DNA of 64,000 nucleotides from Sinorhizobium meliloti 4H41 (GTDB lineage: Bacteria; Pseudomonadota; Alphaproteobacteria; Rhizobiales; Rhizobiaceae): assembly GCF_000375585.1 (NCBI RefSeq), contig NZ_AQWP01000002.1:62001-126000 (forward strand), in the 5' to 3' direction. A program made the translations under genes and the position numbers. Positions 52,421 to 61,330 of the stretch are shown one piece after another. The notes below the pieces were generated by a model. The model saw only the letters and a program-made list of their open reading frames with translations, did not search any database and was not told the origin of the DNA. The stretch's first letter is position 1. Each line of letters starts with the position of its first letter.

Positions 52421-53296
52421 TCATTCCCAGACGGCACCGGGAAAGGCGTTCAGCGGTATCTTGAGGTAGCGGCGGCCATTATCCTCTGCGACCGGCAGTT
52501 CTCCGCCGCGAATATTGACCTGCAGGGCATGCAGAATCAGCTTGGGCATCGGTAAGGTCCTGTCGCGCGCCTCCCGCAGATTGACGAAATCCGCCCGTGT
52601 TTTTCCGGCGACATGCGTATTATTGGCTTTCTGTTCCGCCACCGTACTTTCCCACAGAGCTTCACGGCCGCCTGGCCGATAGTCATGTCCGGTGAAGAGG
52701 CGGGTCTCGCCCGGAAGGGCAAGAATGGCCTCGATCGAGTTCCACAGGCTCTCGGCGCTGCCGCCGGGAAAATCCGCGCGGGCGGACCCGCTGTCAGGCA
52801 TGAACAACGTGTCGTGAATGAAGGCCGCATCGCCGATGATATAGCTGATCGACGCCAGCGTATGCCCAGGCGAGTGCAGTACGCGGGCTTCGAGATTCCC
52901 GAGTTCGAACATATCGCCGTCGCGAAACAGCCGATCCCATTGCGAACCGTCACAAACGAAATCCGGCCAATTGTAGATCTGTTTCCAGATCTGCTGCACG
53001 CTTTTCACGTGCTCGCCGATGGCAGTGGGCGCCCCCGTTCGATCCTTGAGGTAGCGTGCCGCCGAGAAATGATCCGCATGCGGATGGGTGTCCAGTATCC
53101 ATTCGACACTCAAACCCTGCTTGGCCACATGATCGAGAATGGCGTCGGCGTTCGTCGTCGCGGTGGAACCCGATTTCTGATCGAAGTCGAGCACCGGATC
53201 GATGATCGCGCATTTTCCCGTTTCGGGGTCGGCCACGACATACTGAATGCTGCACGTGGCCGCGTCGTAAAAGGCGGCTACATCAGGCCTGTGCAT
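52421..53296 (-). CDS. MBL-fold hydrolase, persulfide-dioxygenase (ETHE1/BLH)-like
   Basis: The 291-residue protein carries the metallo-beta-lactamase metal motif THPHADHF (His71, His73, Asp75, His76), HSPGHTLASISY, FIHDTLFMPDSG (second metal Asp) and TGHDY, the sequence order of the persulfide dioxygenase/BLH group that oxidises glutathione persulfide or releases sulfite. Start ATG 53296 lies inside the end of the upstream cysteine-desulfurase-like gene (14-base overlap). Together they suggest handling of sulfane sulfur from cysteine. Confidence 0.87.
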   Translation of the reverse strand: MHRPDVAAFYDAATCSIQYVVADPETGKCAIIDPVLDFDQKSGSTATTNADAILDHVAKQGLSVEWILDTHPHADHFSAARYLKDRTGAPTAIGEHVKSVQQIWKQIYNWPDFVCDGSQWDRLFRDGDMFELGNLEARVLHSPGHTLASISYIIGDAAFIHDTLFMPDSGSARADFPGGSAESLWNSIEAILALPGETRLFTGHDYRPGGREALWESTVAEQKANNTHVAGKTRADFVNLREARDRTLPMPKLILHALQVNIRGGELPVAEDNGRRYLKIPLNAFPGAVWE

Positions 53297-54812
53297 GTGC
53301 CCTTCCCTTCTCGGCCGCTACACGAGGGAAGAATATCGCACGTGCCGGATCGAAGTCGTAATCCCGTTCGAACGCAGGAGCGTCGGCAGCCAGTTTCGCG
53401 ACGGAATCGAGGATGAATTTCACCTTTTCGTCCGAGAGCAGAACGCTGAAATTCAGCCGCGTGAAGCCGGGCTTCTTTATTTCGTCGCCGGCGAGAATGG
53501 CTTGGCGCATCTGCTCTGACTGCTGCGCATCGATCGACAGCAGCCTGTGAACATAGGGCCCGGCGCAGGCGCAACCGCCACGGGCCTGAATGCCGAACCG
53601 GTCGCTCAGCATGCGAGTAACGAGTTGCTGGTGCATATACCCCCCTTTGCCGTCGCGGATACGGAAGGAAAAAATCGGTAGCCGGTCCAGCGCCGGAAGA
53701 CCAAGTATCTCCAATTGCGGGACATCCTTCCATGCGGAAAAGGCACGAACCGTAAGCTGGCGATTGCGCCGCGCCATTTCCTCCAATCCGATGGCGTGCT
53801 TGACGACAAAGGCGAGGGCCGCCCGGATGTCGCCGACGACGTTCGGTGTCCCCGCCTCTTCGCGCGCTTCGAGGCTGTCGCTGTAGTCGTGCGTCTCCGG
53901 CGAGACGAATTTCACCGTTCCGCCGCCCGGCCAGGAGGGTTTGCTCGTGGCCAGACCGTCGCGCCGAACGATCAAAATGCCGGAAGCGCCCGGGCCGCCG
54001 ATGAACTTGTGCGGCGAGAGAACGATGGCGTCGATCTCCGCAGAACCGCTCGGCGACACCGAAATCGGTACATAGGGTCCGGCACCTGCATAGTCCCAGA
54101 TCATCTTGGCCCCGGCCGATTTCACCAAGTCGGTAATCGCGGCGACGTCGCTGGTGATTCCCGTGATGTTCGAGGCCGCGGACAATGTACAGATGGTCAG
54201 GTCGCAAGATCCGCTTCGCAGAGCCTGATCCAGAAGGAAAAGGTCCGGGCCGCCCTCGGGCGATTCGGTCAGCTCGACGATTTCCGCACCGCTTTCGCGC
54301 CAGGGAAGTATGTTGGAGTGGTGCTCATACGGACCGATGATGACCCGCACGGTCTTCCCTGCCGCGATCGCTTCGGTGACGCCGAACAGTTTGACGAGGC
54401 GGTTCAGCCCCGAAGTCGCGCCGGATCCGGTAAAGATGACCGCATGCCTCTCGTCCGCTCCGCAGCACTCGGCGATCAACGCCCGCGCCTCCCTTCGCAT
54501 GCGGGTCATGAACCCGCCGCAGTAGGAAGCCTCGGTATGGCTATTGGCGTAAAATGGCAGGACTTCCTCGAGGATGAAGCGTTCAACCGTTCCAAGCGCC
54601 CGTCCGGATGCAACATAGTCGGCATAGATCAGGTTCCTGATGCCGTAGGGGCCTTCGATCCGCGACGTGGCCCCGACCAGATCATCCCGCAGGAAGTTTA
54701 TAAGATCGCCGCGGTCCAGCCCTCGGCGAAACCGCTCGAGAGGCGTGACGTTATCTTTCGGCTCATGGCGGACAGCTTGCACGATCACCTCCCGAGGCTT
54801 GAATGTTGACAT
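53283..54812 (-). CDS. Class V aminotransferase, cysteine-desulfurase-like (509 aa)
   Basis: The protein is a PLP enzyme of fold type I: the PLP Lys lies in VLSPHKFIGGPGASG, GPYEHHSNILPWR and the DYAGAGPYV aspartate are the usual cofactor contacts, and ARGGCACAG near the C-terminus provides cysteines at the position of the catalytic loop of desulfurases. It is about 100 residues longer than IscS/SufS because of N- and C-terminal extensions. It likely removes sulfur from cysteine or a related amino acid. The ribosome site is weak; 69 bases separate it from a divergent Lrp regulator that probably controls it. Confidence 0.87.
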   Translation of the reverse strand: MSTFKPREVIVQAVRHEPKDNVTPLERFRRGLDRGDLINFLRDDLVGATSRIEGPYGIRNLIYADYVASGRALGTVERFILEEVLPFYANSHTEASYCGGFMTRMRREARALIAECCGADERHAVIFTGSGATSGLNRLVKLFGVTEAIAAGKTVRVIIGPYEHHSNILPWRESGAEIVELTESPEGGPDLFLLDQALRSGSCDLTICTLSAASNITGITSDVAAITDLVKSAGAKMIWDYAGAGPYVPISVSPSGSAEIDAIVLSPHKFIGGPGASGILIVRRDGLATSKPSWPGGGTVKFVSPETHDYSDSLEAREEAGTPNVVGDIRAALAFVVKHAIGLEEMARRNRQLTVRAFSAWKDVPQLEILGLPALDRLPIFSFRIRDGKGGYMHQQLVTRMLSDRFGIQARGGCACAGPYVHRLLSIDAQQSEQMRQAILAGDEIKKPGFTRLNFSVLLSDEKVKFILDSVAKLAADAPAFERDYDFDPARAIFFPRVAAEKGRAHAQA

Positions 54813-54881
54813 CGATTGTATTCTGCCGCACCGTCGAAATGTTCACCTATTTTCTGCAGTTCCTCCCGGATTTTGTGTCAC

Positions 54882-55364
54882 ATGATCGAGTCTCAAGCCA
54901 AAGTCGATGGATTCGATCTGAAGATCCTCGCGGCTCTGCAAAAGGATTCGAACCTCTCGCAGCGCGAGCTGGCGGAGAAGGTAGGGCTGTCGCAAAATGC
55001 CTGTTGGCGCCGTCTTCAGCGGCTTCACTCGATCGGAATGATCCGCGGGTCCCATAGCGATATAGATATCGGCGCGTTGGGCCTCGATCTCATCGTGTTC
55101 GTGATGATTCGCACCCGACATCACTCCAAGGAGTGGAGCGACGGCTTCAGGGCACATGTCGAGAGACTTCCCGAAGTGATCGACTTTTACCGCATCGGCG
55201 GAGAATGGGACTACCTGATCAAAGTCGTCACCAGAGGCATGTCCGGCTATGACGCCTTTTATCAGAAGCTCATCACAAATTTCGACCTCGCCACGGTGAC
55301 GGGCTTTTTTTCGATGGAAGCGATCATCAACAACCGTCCTGTGGATTTGACACGTCTCCGGTGA
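54882..55364 (+). CDS. Lrp/AsnC-family transcriptional regulator
   Basis: The 160-residue protein has an AsnC-type helix-turn-helix (FDLKILAALQKDSNLSQREL, KVGLSQNACWRRLQRLHS) and a C-terminal RAM ligand domain (GEWDYLIKVVTRGMSGYDAF). ATG 54882 was chosen because the family begins 8-10 residues before FDLKIL; an upstream extension of 22 residues is non-conserved. It is divergent from the cysteine-desulfurase-like gene, like the cysteine-sensing DecR/CcdR-type Lrp members that control cysteine breakdown. Confidence 0.9.
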   Translation: MIESQAKVDGFDLKILAALQKDSNLSQRELAEKVGLSQNACWRRLQRLHSIGMIRGSHSDIDIGALGLDLIVFVMIRTRHHSKEWSDGFRAHVERLPEVIDFYRIGGEWDYLIKVVTRGMSGYDAFYQKLITNFDLATVTGFFSMEAIINNRPVDLTRLR

Positions 55365-55545
55365 GCCTCTCGAATTGCGGACTTTCAGGGCCATTTTTGA
55401 TCGCTTGCGGCTCGAAACGGCCACGGTGCGCGTCGTTCACGATTAGCGCCGCGTCGTTCGTGGACATTTGAAACCGCCATGCTTGTGGCCTCATGCCGCT
55501 CCCGCCGATCGGATGCGGCGGGACGACAAGAGGGGGAGATCTGCC

Positions 55546-56712
55546 GTGAGCTACATCATCAGCACCGCCTATGCGGCGGTCCTTCTCAGCGCCGTCTTCG
55601 TGATCGTCCGCTGGGGCAATGTCTACTGCCGCGGGCAAACTCCCGTCGGCATATACACCTTCGTGGCGCTGCTGTTCACGGCTGGTCTCGATATGGGCCT
55701 GGTCATGCTCCCCCTGACCGAGTTTCCCGCCTATGCGGCCGATAGCGCCTATGGCTTCACCAATCCGCTCGCCATCGAGTTCGGCATGTGGGGACCATTG
55801 GTCTGGATGATGTACTTCCTCTCGGCCTTCTATTTCGTGGTGCTCGAACCGCGACTCAAGATCTTCGAGATCGCGGCCGTCAAATGGGTCTACAATCTCA
55901 CGGTCATCGCGACATGCGCGTTCACCTGCTATCTCTTCCTCACGGCCTTGCCGAGCTATATCGAGGGGATCTCGATGCCGGCGCGCTGGGCTATCGTCGT
56001 CGCCGTCATCGCGGCGTCCGTCTATTCCAGCAGCAACGTCAATTTCATGAAGTGGCTGGCGGTCACCTCGACATGGATGTTCGTGACCCTGGCTCTCGCG
56101 GCCCTTTTGGCAGCCGCCTTTTTCTACAGCAATACAGGCCTCAGCGGGCTCGTATCGAATGTGGGCCTGCTGTCGGACTATTTTGCCAACTTGAACCGCT
56201 TCGTCAGTCCGATCACAGAATATCACGAGTTCTACCTCTTCTGGTGGTTCTCCTGGAGCATCATGATCGGCCAGTTCGTTTCCATGTTCGTCGGAGGGCT
56301 GAGGACATGGCGGCTGGCGGTTGCAATGGTCCTCCTGCCTTCGATCCCCTTGGCAGTGTGGTTCGCGGTGCTTTACATCTATTTCCAGCAGCAGATCGTC
56401 ATTCCGACCTGGTTGAACTGGTTCATGGTCACGGTCGGCATCATCTTCGTCGTGAATTCGCTCGACTCCCTGATCCGTCTCTACGGCCTCAACCTCGGCT
56501 GGACGAAGTCGCGGCTCGGCGCGAGAGCATACTATCCGCTGCACTTCCTTCTTCAGCTTGGCCTGGTAATGGCCTACCAGTTCACGCCGTTCAGGATCGA
56601 ATGGGTGGGCGTGATCGTGATCGGCATTTACGCGGCGATCTATGCGCTCATTTTGCGCCACCACGTTCATGTTCGGGCGGCATTGCACGAGGCGCGGAGC
56701 GCGGCAGCCTAA
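55546..56712 (+). CDS. Divergent BCCT-like transporter (388 aa)
   Basis: The protein has about ten to eleven membrane helices. Two BCCT (betaine/choline/carnitine transporter) landmarks can be recognised: FVALLFTAGLDMGLVMLPLTE lines up with the Gly-rich helix FAMLFSAGMGIGL, and YLFWWFSWSIMIGQFVSMFV-GGLRTW matches the family's core helix before a GRTxREF loop. It is about 100 residues shorter than usual, mainly at both ends. GTG at 55546 follows GGGGGAG. It lies downstream of the Lrp gene, same strand, 181 bases away. BCCT assignment is by motif only. Confidence 0.6.
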   Translation: MSYIISTAYAAVLLSAVFVIVRWGNVYCRGQTPVGIYTFVALLFTAGLDMGLVMLPLTEFPAYAADSAYGFTNPLAIEFGMWGPLVWMMYFLSAFYFVVLEPRLKIFEIAAVKWVYNLTVIATCAFTCYLFLTALPSYIEGISMPARWAIVVAVIAASVYSSSNVNFMKWLAVTSTWMFVTLALAALLAAAFFYSNTGLSGLVSNVGLLSDYFANLNRFVSPITEYHEFYLFWWFSWSIMIGQFVSMFVGGLRTWRLAVAMVLLPSIPLAVWFAVLYIYFQQQIVIPTWLNWFMVTVGIIFVVNSLDSLIRLYGLNLGWTKSRLGARAYYPLHFLLQLGLVMAYQFTPFRIEWVGVIVIGIYAAIYALILRHHVHVRAALHEARSAAA

Positions 56713-57035
56713 GGCCAGGGCCCTGCCAGGAGAGATTTGCTCGGCCGTGCTTTTCGCGCAACTGCTGGAAGAGCGTCAGGTACCCAGCTGCGGCGACAAG
56801 GCGGAGATACTGAAAACTGACGCTGCATTCCCGAATGCCGCGGGTGGCACGATCGGCCGGACGGAACGCAGCCGTCCGGAGCATTCGCGGGAAAACTGTG
56901 TACCGTCCGGTGTCGAGATGCCCGGTTGCGCGGGAACAGGCCTGATTCAAATAAAATTAACCGTGACAGGCATCGGTGACCTTCTTCGTCGATGTTTGCC
57001 CCGGTTTGCTCGCATTCAGCTTGCCATGATGGGGG
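56713..57035. other. Intergenic region, no gene seen
   Basis: These 323 bases hold a perfect CCGGACGG-N7-CCGTCCGG hairpin (56857-56879) that may end the transporter transcript, and a weak GGAAC-N19-TT box at 56933-56958 that could serve the next small gene. No RNA or frame was found. Confidence 0.4.
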
Positions 57036-57218
57036 ATGGATAAAGCGGGACTCGCCTTTCTGGTGCTCATACTCGTGCTCATCTCTATCGTGATGAGCAT
57101 ACTTGCCGTCGAGCGGGACCCGGAGGCGCCGCCTACCGGGTCGATCATCGCCCCGGCGGTCGGAACCCGTCGTGGCTGCCGGCGGCCCCAAAGAAGCCGA
57201 AGGCCATTTGCAGGATAG
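57036..57218 (+). CDS. Small single-helix membrane protein (60 aa)
   Basis: DKAGLAFLVLILVLISIVMS is a strong membrane helix followed by a polar Pro/Arg-rich tail. GGGGG lies very close to the ATG, and a weak RpoE2-type box with 19-base spacing precedes it. Its tail (GTRRGCRRPQRSRRPFAG) looks random, so the true end of selection may be earlier. Moderate support only. Confidence 0.4.
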   Translation: MDKAGLAFLVLILVLISIVMSILAVERDPEAPPTGSIIAPAVGTRRGCRRPQRSRRPFAG

Positions 57219-57257
57219 TTCACGATCCCTCTTGGCTTCCCGGGAGACGTGGATCTG

Positions 57258-57698
57258 TCAGTTGAAGGTGTGCACTCTGAGTTTCAGGCTGCCGTCTGCC
57301 TGTTTCTCAAAGACATGGGTTGCCACCCCAGCCCATGGCTGATCGGCACCTTTGGCGTCTTTGCCCTTGGCCGACCATTTCGCTGTGCCGATCAGCAGGT
57401 TGCCCTCGCCTTGCGCCTCGATCAATTCAAGCTTGTGACCCGTCACGCCCATGCCGAAGATTCCGCCAAAGAATTTCTCGACGCCGGCAGGCCCCTTGAT
57501 CACGTCATGGGTGGCAGGCAAGAAAATAGCGTCGTCCGTGTAGAACGCCGCGATGGCTTTTGCGTCCGCATTGTTGAATGCTGCGTCCCACGCCGAGTAG
57601 GCGGCCTTTACGTCGTCGCCGGGGTCGGCCTTGGCAGAGGCGAGCGAAAAGAGGCAAATGCCCAACGCGACGAACATGGCAGTCAGAAGTCTAGCCAT
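57258..57698 (-). CDS. Exported SnoaL-like/DUF4440 protein (146 aa)
   Basis: After a signal peptide (MARLLTAMFVALGICLFSLA, cut near AKA) the protein shows the SnoaL-like cone fold: DDVKAAYSAWDAAFNNADAK, AIAAFYTDDAIFLPATHDVI, KGPAGVEKFFGGIF and WAGVATHVFEKQADGSLKLR. Members bind small hydrophobic ligands or act as isomerases; function here unknown. GGGAGG precedes the ATG at 57698. A 9-codon longer start lacks a ribosome site. Monocistronic. Confidence 0.85.
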   Translation of the reverse strand: MARLLTAMFVALGICLFSLASAKADPGDDVKAAYSAWDAAFNNADAKAIAAFYTDDAIFLPATHDVIKGPAGVEKFFGGIFGMGVTGHKLELIEAQGEGNLLIGTAKWSAKGKDAKGADQPWAGVATHVFEKQADGSLKLRVHTFN

Positions 57699-57886
57699 GG
57701 CATCCTCCCAAAAGGATGGCGGCATGGAATGTAGATGCCGTCTTACAAAGAATACGCTCCGATTGCCGGGGTGTTAACCCACCCATTCGGGTAGCGATGA
57801 TTGGGCTGATTTCGAAGCAGGGTCGCCGGGCCGTCGGCTTCCTTTGTGACCGGATGAGGTCGAAGCCTGCCCCAACGAAGAGCCAC

Positions 57887-58051
57887 TTATGGCATGCTCG
57901 GCGGCGCGATGAATTGGTAGTACGCCCACACCAGGACCAGCCCGGCTATAACGGCAAGCCAGGTAAGCGCCTTTCGCCGCACTGGAGCGACCGCTCTCGG
58001 CTGCGGCTTCGATTTCCGGCGCTCAAATTTGATGATCTTGTCGTCGCTCAT
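57887..58051 (-). CDS. Small tail-anchored membrane protein (54 aa)
   Basis: The frame reads MSDDKIIKFERRKSKPQPRA then a basic stretch and a single C-terminal membrane helix ALTWLAVIAGLVLVWAYYQF with a short periplasmic tail. GAGG lies 6 bases before the ATG. The charge pattern (basic cytoplasmic part, helix, short tail) is typical of small inner-membrane proteins. A plus-strand open frame over the same bases has poor codon use and is rejected. Function unknown. Confidence 0.65.
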   Translation of the reverse strand: MSDDKIIKFERRKSKPQPRAVAPVRRKALTWLAVIAGLVLVWAYYQFIAPPSMP

Positions 58052-58146
58052 TTGGTCCTCTTCTCAGCGGTGGACGTAGTATCATACTGTTGCCGGCTCG
58101 CTCGAAACAAACATGGACAAATCGTATCCCCAAAAAGGAGCACAGC

Positions 58147-58941
58147 GTGACCCAGTTATCGGAGGCGGACGTTGCGGCCCGATGGAACGACAATGCCGAT
58201 CAATGGGCACATGATGTTCGACAGGGTTACGATACCTATCGAGACCTATTCACGCTCCCGGCATTCCTGGACTTCCTTCCCTCAATCAGCGGCTTGGACG
58301 TGATCGACTTCGGCTGCGGCGAAGCTTCCAATACGAGACGGTTCGCCGCAATGGGCGCTCGCATGACCGGCATCGATCTTTCGGAGCAGATGATCCGCCA
58401 TGCTCGCGCTATTGAAGAGCAGCAGCCGCTCGGCATCCACTACGCGATTAAATCTTATAGCCAGAACACCGGTTTCGAGGATGCCTCCTTCGATGCCGTC
58501 GTCTCAACCATGGCATTGATGGATGGGCCGGACTTCCCAGCCGCCATGCGGGAGGCATTCAGGTTGCTGCGCCCCGGAGGGTTTGTCGCCTTCAGCATCC
58601 TGCACCCCTGTTTCATTACTCCCGGCTTGCGATGGCAGAAGGAGGGCGACGGGAGGGCGACGGGGCTGGTGGTGTCGCGCTATTTCGACCGAACCGATTT
58701 CGTCGAAAAATGGCGCTTTGGCGACCGTCCGAGCGACGATGACGTCGTGCCGTTTGAGGTGCCACGCTTTCCCCGCACTATCGGCGAATATCTCAACGGC
58801 GTCGCTGATGCCGGATTTCGTATCGTCGAAGTCCGCGAGCCGCAGCCGACGGCTGAGGCATGCGAGCTCGCACCTCGTTTCATCAGATGGCGCGATCTGG
58901 CCGCATTCCTGCTCATGATCCGGGCCGAACGTAGTGCGTGA
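58147..58941 (+). CDS. Class I SAM-dependent methyltransferase (264 aa)
   Basis: The protein has the SAM-binding VIDFGCGEASNTRRFA (motif I), MTGIDLSEQM (motif II), SFDAVVSTMALMDGPDFP (motif III) and RLLRPGGFVAFSILHPCF, typical of UbiE-like small-molecule methyltransferases. GTG at 58147 has AAGGAG just upstream; an ATG 19 codons earlier lacks one. Substrate unknown. It stands alone, convergent with the RTX gene. Confidence 0.87.
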   Translation: MTQLSEADVAARWNDNADQWAHDVRQGYDTYRDLFTLPAFLDFLPSISGLDVIDFGCGEASNTRRFAAMGARMTGIDLSEQMIRHARAIEEQQPLGIHYAIKSYSQNTGFEDASFDAVVSTMALMDGPDFPAAMREAFRLLRPGGFVAFSILHPCFITPGLRWQKEGDGRATGLVVSRYFDRTDFVEKWRFGDRPSDDDVVPFEVPRFPRTIGEYLNGVADAGFRIVEVREPQPTAEACELAPRFIRWRDLAAFLLMIRAERSA

Positions 58942-59111
58942 CAGGTCACGCGCCCTTGCAATCGGACGGATTGTTAGAGAGCCCAGCTATCCAGCCATTC
59001 TCGTTGCCGTAAACGAACTTCGGCGGGGACCCTGTCAATGCTGGAGAAATCCAGGATGCGTCACAGACGGGATCGAAAGAGGGCCGCTTTGGCGGCACCC
59101 CTTTTGAGTGC

Positions 59112-60356
59112 TTATGCGAAGATGAAGTCTGCCCTCGAGAAACTGGTAGCGGTGATAACGCCGTTCTGATCGTCAACGAGAATTGAAAACTCGCGTCCAC
59201 CGGAATCAAAGCCCTTCACCAGCACGTCACCGCCAGCGGTATCGTACGCGTAGATCGTACCTGCCGCCCCAGTATTGGAATACAATTTAACCCCAAGCTT
59301 CTCGATGACAAACATGTCGAGACCATCCTGAAAGTCCATCACCGAATCCCGATCAGTCAATACCGTCGGCCCTCGAAAGACAAAGCGGTCGGCGTCGGCT
59401 CCGCCCCAGAGTACGTCCCTTCCTCCGTCGCCAGAGATTGTGTCTTCGCCAGCGTCTCCATAGAGGGTGTCATTTCCCGCCCCGCCGACCAGGCGATCAT
59501 GATCGTTGCCGCCACGCAGATCATCGTCGCCGGCGCCGCCTGTCAGAATGTCATCTCCGTCATCCCCGAACGCCCGATCGTTGCCCGCCCCCACGGAAAT
59601 TCTGTCATTGCCTCTACCGCCATATGCCTCATCGGTTCCCCCTTCCGAATCCAACACATCATCGCCGTCGCCGCCATCCAGGTAATTGTCACCGTTACCG
59701 CCATCGACGAAGTCGTTTCCGCTCCCGCCATACATACGGTCGTTCCCCGACTGGCCCTTAAGAGCGTCATCGCCGCTTTCGCCATAGATTATGTCATTGC
59801 CTGCGCCGCCGCTGACCGCCTGCTGCGTCAATTTCCCAGTTGCGGGGTTCACGCGGTTATTGAAGCCGTCATTTCCCGCGCCAGCGAAGATGATGTCGTC
59901 ACCATCACCAGCATCGATATACTCTTCGCCATTGCCACCGTAGATTACATCGTTACCACGGCCACCCAAAAAGTGGTCATGGCCTTCACCGCCATGCAAC
60001 GTGTCGTTGCCATCTCCACCATCGGCAATGTCGTTTCCTCGTCCGCCAAAGAACGTGTCGTTCCCAGCCCCACCTTTGAATCGATCGTCGCCATCGCCGC
60101 CTTCGGCATAGTCATTCCCAGCGCCGCCCTCGATATAGTCGTTCCCATCGCCACCGTAGAGTTTATCGTCGCCGAGACCGCCGTAGAGATAGTCGTTGCC
60201 GGCGCCGCCCTCGACATTATCGTGGCCATCGCCACCGTAGAGCTTATCATCGCCCTGCCCGCCGTAGAGATGATCGTCGCCTGCATAACCCCAAATCTCG
60301 TTGTTGCCAAAAAGACCCCGGATGATGTCGGCCAAGCTTGTTCCGCGTAAAAGCAT
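59112..60356 (-). CDS. RTX calcium-binding repeat protein (414 aa)
   Basis: From residue about 25 to 330 the protein is built of nonapeptide repeats GGxGxDxxx (for example YGGQGDDKL, GGDGHDNVE, GGAGNDYLY), the Ca2+-binding beta-roll of type I secreted proteins; one 25-residue insert (NRVNPATGKLTQQAV) interrupts them. The C-terminus (about 340-414) resembles the secretion-signal region with DGLDMFVIEKLGV and ITATSFSRADFIFA. It lacks an N-terminal signal peptide, as expected for type I export. AAGGAG precedes the ATG at 60356. No HlyB/HlyD/TolC genes are next to it. Confidence 0.9.
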   Translation of the reverse strand: MLLRGTSLADIIRGLFGNNEIWGYAGDDHLYGGQGDDKLYGGDGHDNVEGGAGNDYLYGGLGDDKLYGGDGNDYIEGGAGNDYAEGGDGDDRFKGGAGNDTFFGGRGNDIADGGDGNDTLHGGEGHDHFLGGRGNDVIYGGNGEEYIDAGDGDDIIFAGAGNDGFNNRVNPATGKLTQQAVSGGAGNDIIYGESGDDALKGQSGNDRMYGGSGNDFVDGGNGDNYLDGGDGDDVLDSEGGTDEAYGGRGNDRISVGAGNDRAFGDDGDDILTGGAGDDDLRGGNDHDRLVGGAGNDTLYGDAGEDTISGDGGRDVLWGGADADRFVFRGPTVLTDRDSVMDFQDGLDMFVIEKLGVKLYSNTGAAGTIYAYDTAGGDVLVKGFDSGGREFSILVDDQNGVITATSFSRADFIFA

Positions 60357-60527
60357 TTCATCTCCTTCGGGTGGGCTACGGCAGAGCGCTCTCACGACGT
60401 GAGTAAGCATAGCGCTACCTGCCAAGCTTCTAAGGCCTCAAACCGAAAGAGACCATTCGGGCGGATGGACTAGACCACTTGGTTGATATGGCCAGTCCTG
60501 ATTTGGGGACAGTGTCCTATAGCCGCC

Positions 60528-60693
60528 GACGAGAGCGCGACGGCTCATGAGTTGATGGCGATGTATGGCTGGGCTCGGCTCGCAATGGCCGAGATCTACA
60601 CGAAAGAAGCGGAAAAAAAGCGCCAAGGCAGCCTCGGAACGCCTTGCGAACAGAATGCAGGTCACACCTATGACCCTGACCGGTCGCACCTGA
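60528..60693 (+). pseudogene. Tyrosine-recombinase (integrase) C-terminal remnant, frameshifted
   Basis: The frame DESATAHELMAMYGWARLAM then AEIYTKEAEK is the C-terminal catalytic end of a phage/ICE-type tyrosine recombinase (the Tyr in the EIYTKEA segment). At the 7-A run 60613-60619 the frame shifts by one; in the other frame the expected tail KAASERLANRMQVTPMTLTG continues to a TGA at 60691. No earlier integrase domains are found upstream. The remnant ends 29 bases from the 3' end of tRNA-Arg, the normal place for an integrase gene, so an element was once integrated here. Confidence 0.75.
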
Positions 60694-60721
60694 ACTAGAA
60701 TCAATGACTTAGAGGGTGGTT

Positions 60722-60798
<77 letters not shown>

Positions 60799-60815
60799 GT
60801 CTCAGCACGTGAGCC

Positions 60816-61121
60816 TCAATGGGTCCAGGGCTGCATCCGGTTGAAACGGAAATTGTCCGAATAGGAAACATTCTTGCGAGCCGCATCCTTGGGCGCGATC
60901 ACGCGATACTCGATGCCGTTGCGCTCGGCATAGGCGATCGCCTGCTCAGCACTTTCGAAGGTCAGGCGAACCTGCTGCCGGGTGTCGGCGGAACTCGTGT
61001 AGCCCATGATCGGGTCGATCGTGCGCGGTCTTTCCTGATCGAACTCCAGCACCCACAGATGCGTCTTGGCCTTGCCGGACTGCATTGCTGTCTTTGCGGG
61101 GCGATAGATCTTCGCGGACAT
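60816..61121 (-). CDS. NDUFS4-like accessory subunit of respiratory complex I
   Basis: The 101-residue protein has the ETC complex I subunit (PF04800) pattern: KIYRPAKTAMQSGKAKTHLW, WVLEFDQERPRTIDPIMGYT, MGYTSSADTRQQVRLTFESA, and GIEYRVIAPKDA. In mitochondria NDUFS4 is the 18-kDa supernumerary subunit; alphaproteobacteria keep it outside the nuo operon. GGAG precedes the ATG. It lies between two tRNA genes. Confidence 0.88.
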   Translation of the reverse strand: MSAKIYRPAKTAMQSGKAKTHLWVLEFDQERPRTIDPIMGYTSSADTRQQVRLTFESAEQAIAYAERNGIEYRVIAPKDAARKNVSYSDNFRFNRMQPWTH

Positions 61122-61173
61122 TGTTCTTAACAGCTCCCGTTGACCAAGAGATCAATGTTTTCACGTGATTGGA

Positions 61174-61250
<77 letters not shown>

Positions 61251-61330
61251 CACCACGAAGGCGGAGATACACGCTTCGCCCTGCGGCTGCAACAGCAAAT
61301 TTCGAGGCTGGCGCGGAGCCGGCGGATGCT

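Noticed and set aside
57716..58150. 144-codon plus-strand frame over the small minus-strand membrane gene
   Set aside because: No ribosome site and random-looking composition; the minus-strand 54-codon frame has both a ribosome site and a good membrane helix.
59499..60350. Hydrophobic 283-codon plus-strand frame opposite the RTX gene
   Set aside because: The Ile/Val/Ala pattern is the reverse complement of Gly/Asp repeat codons; not a membrane protein.
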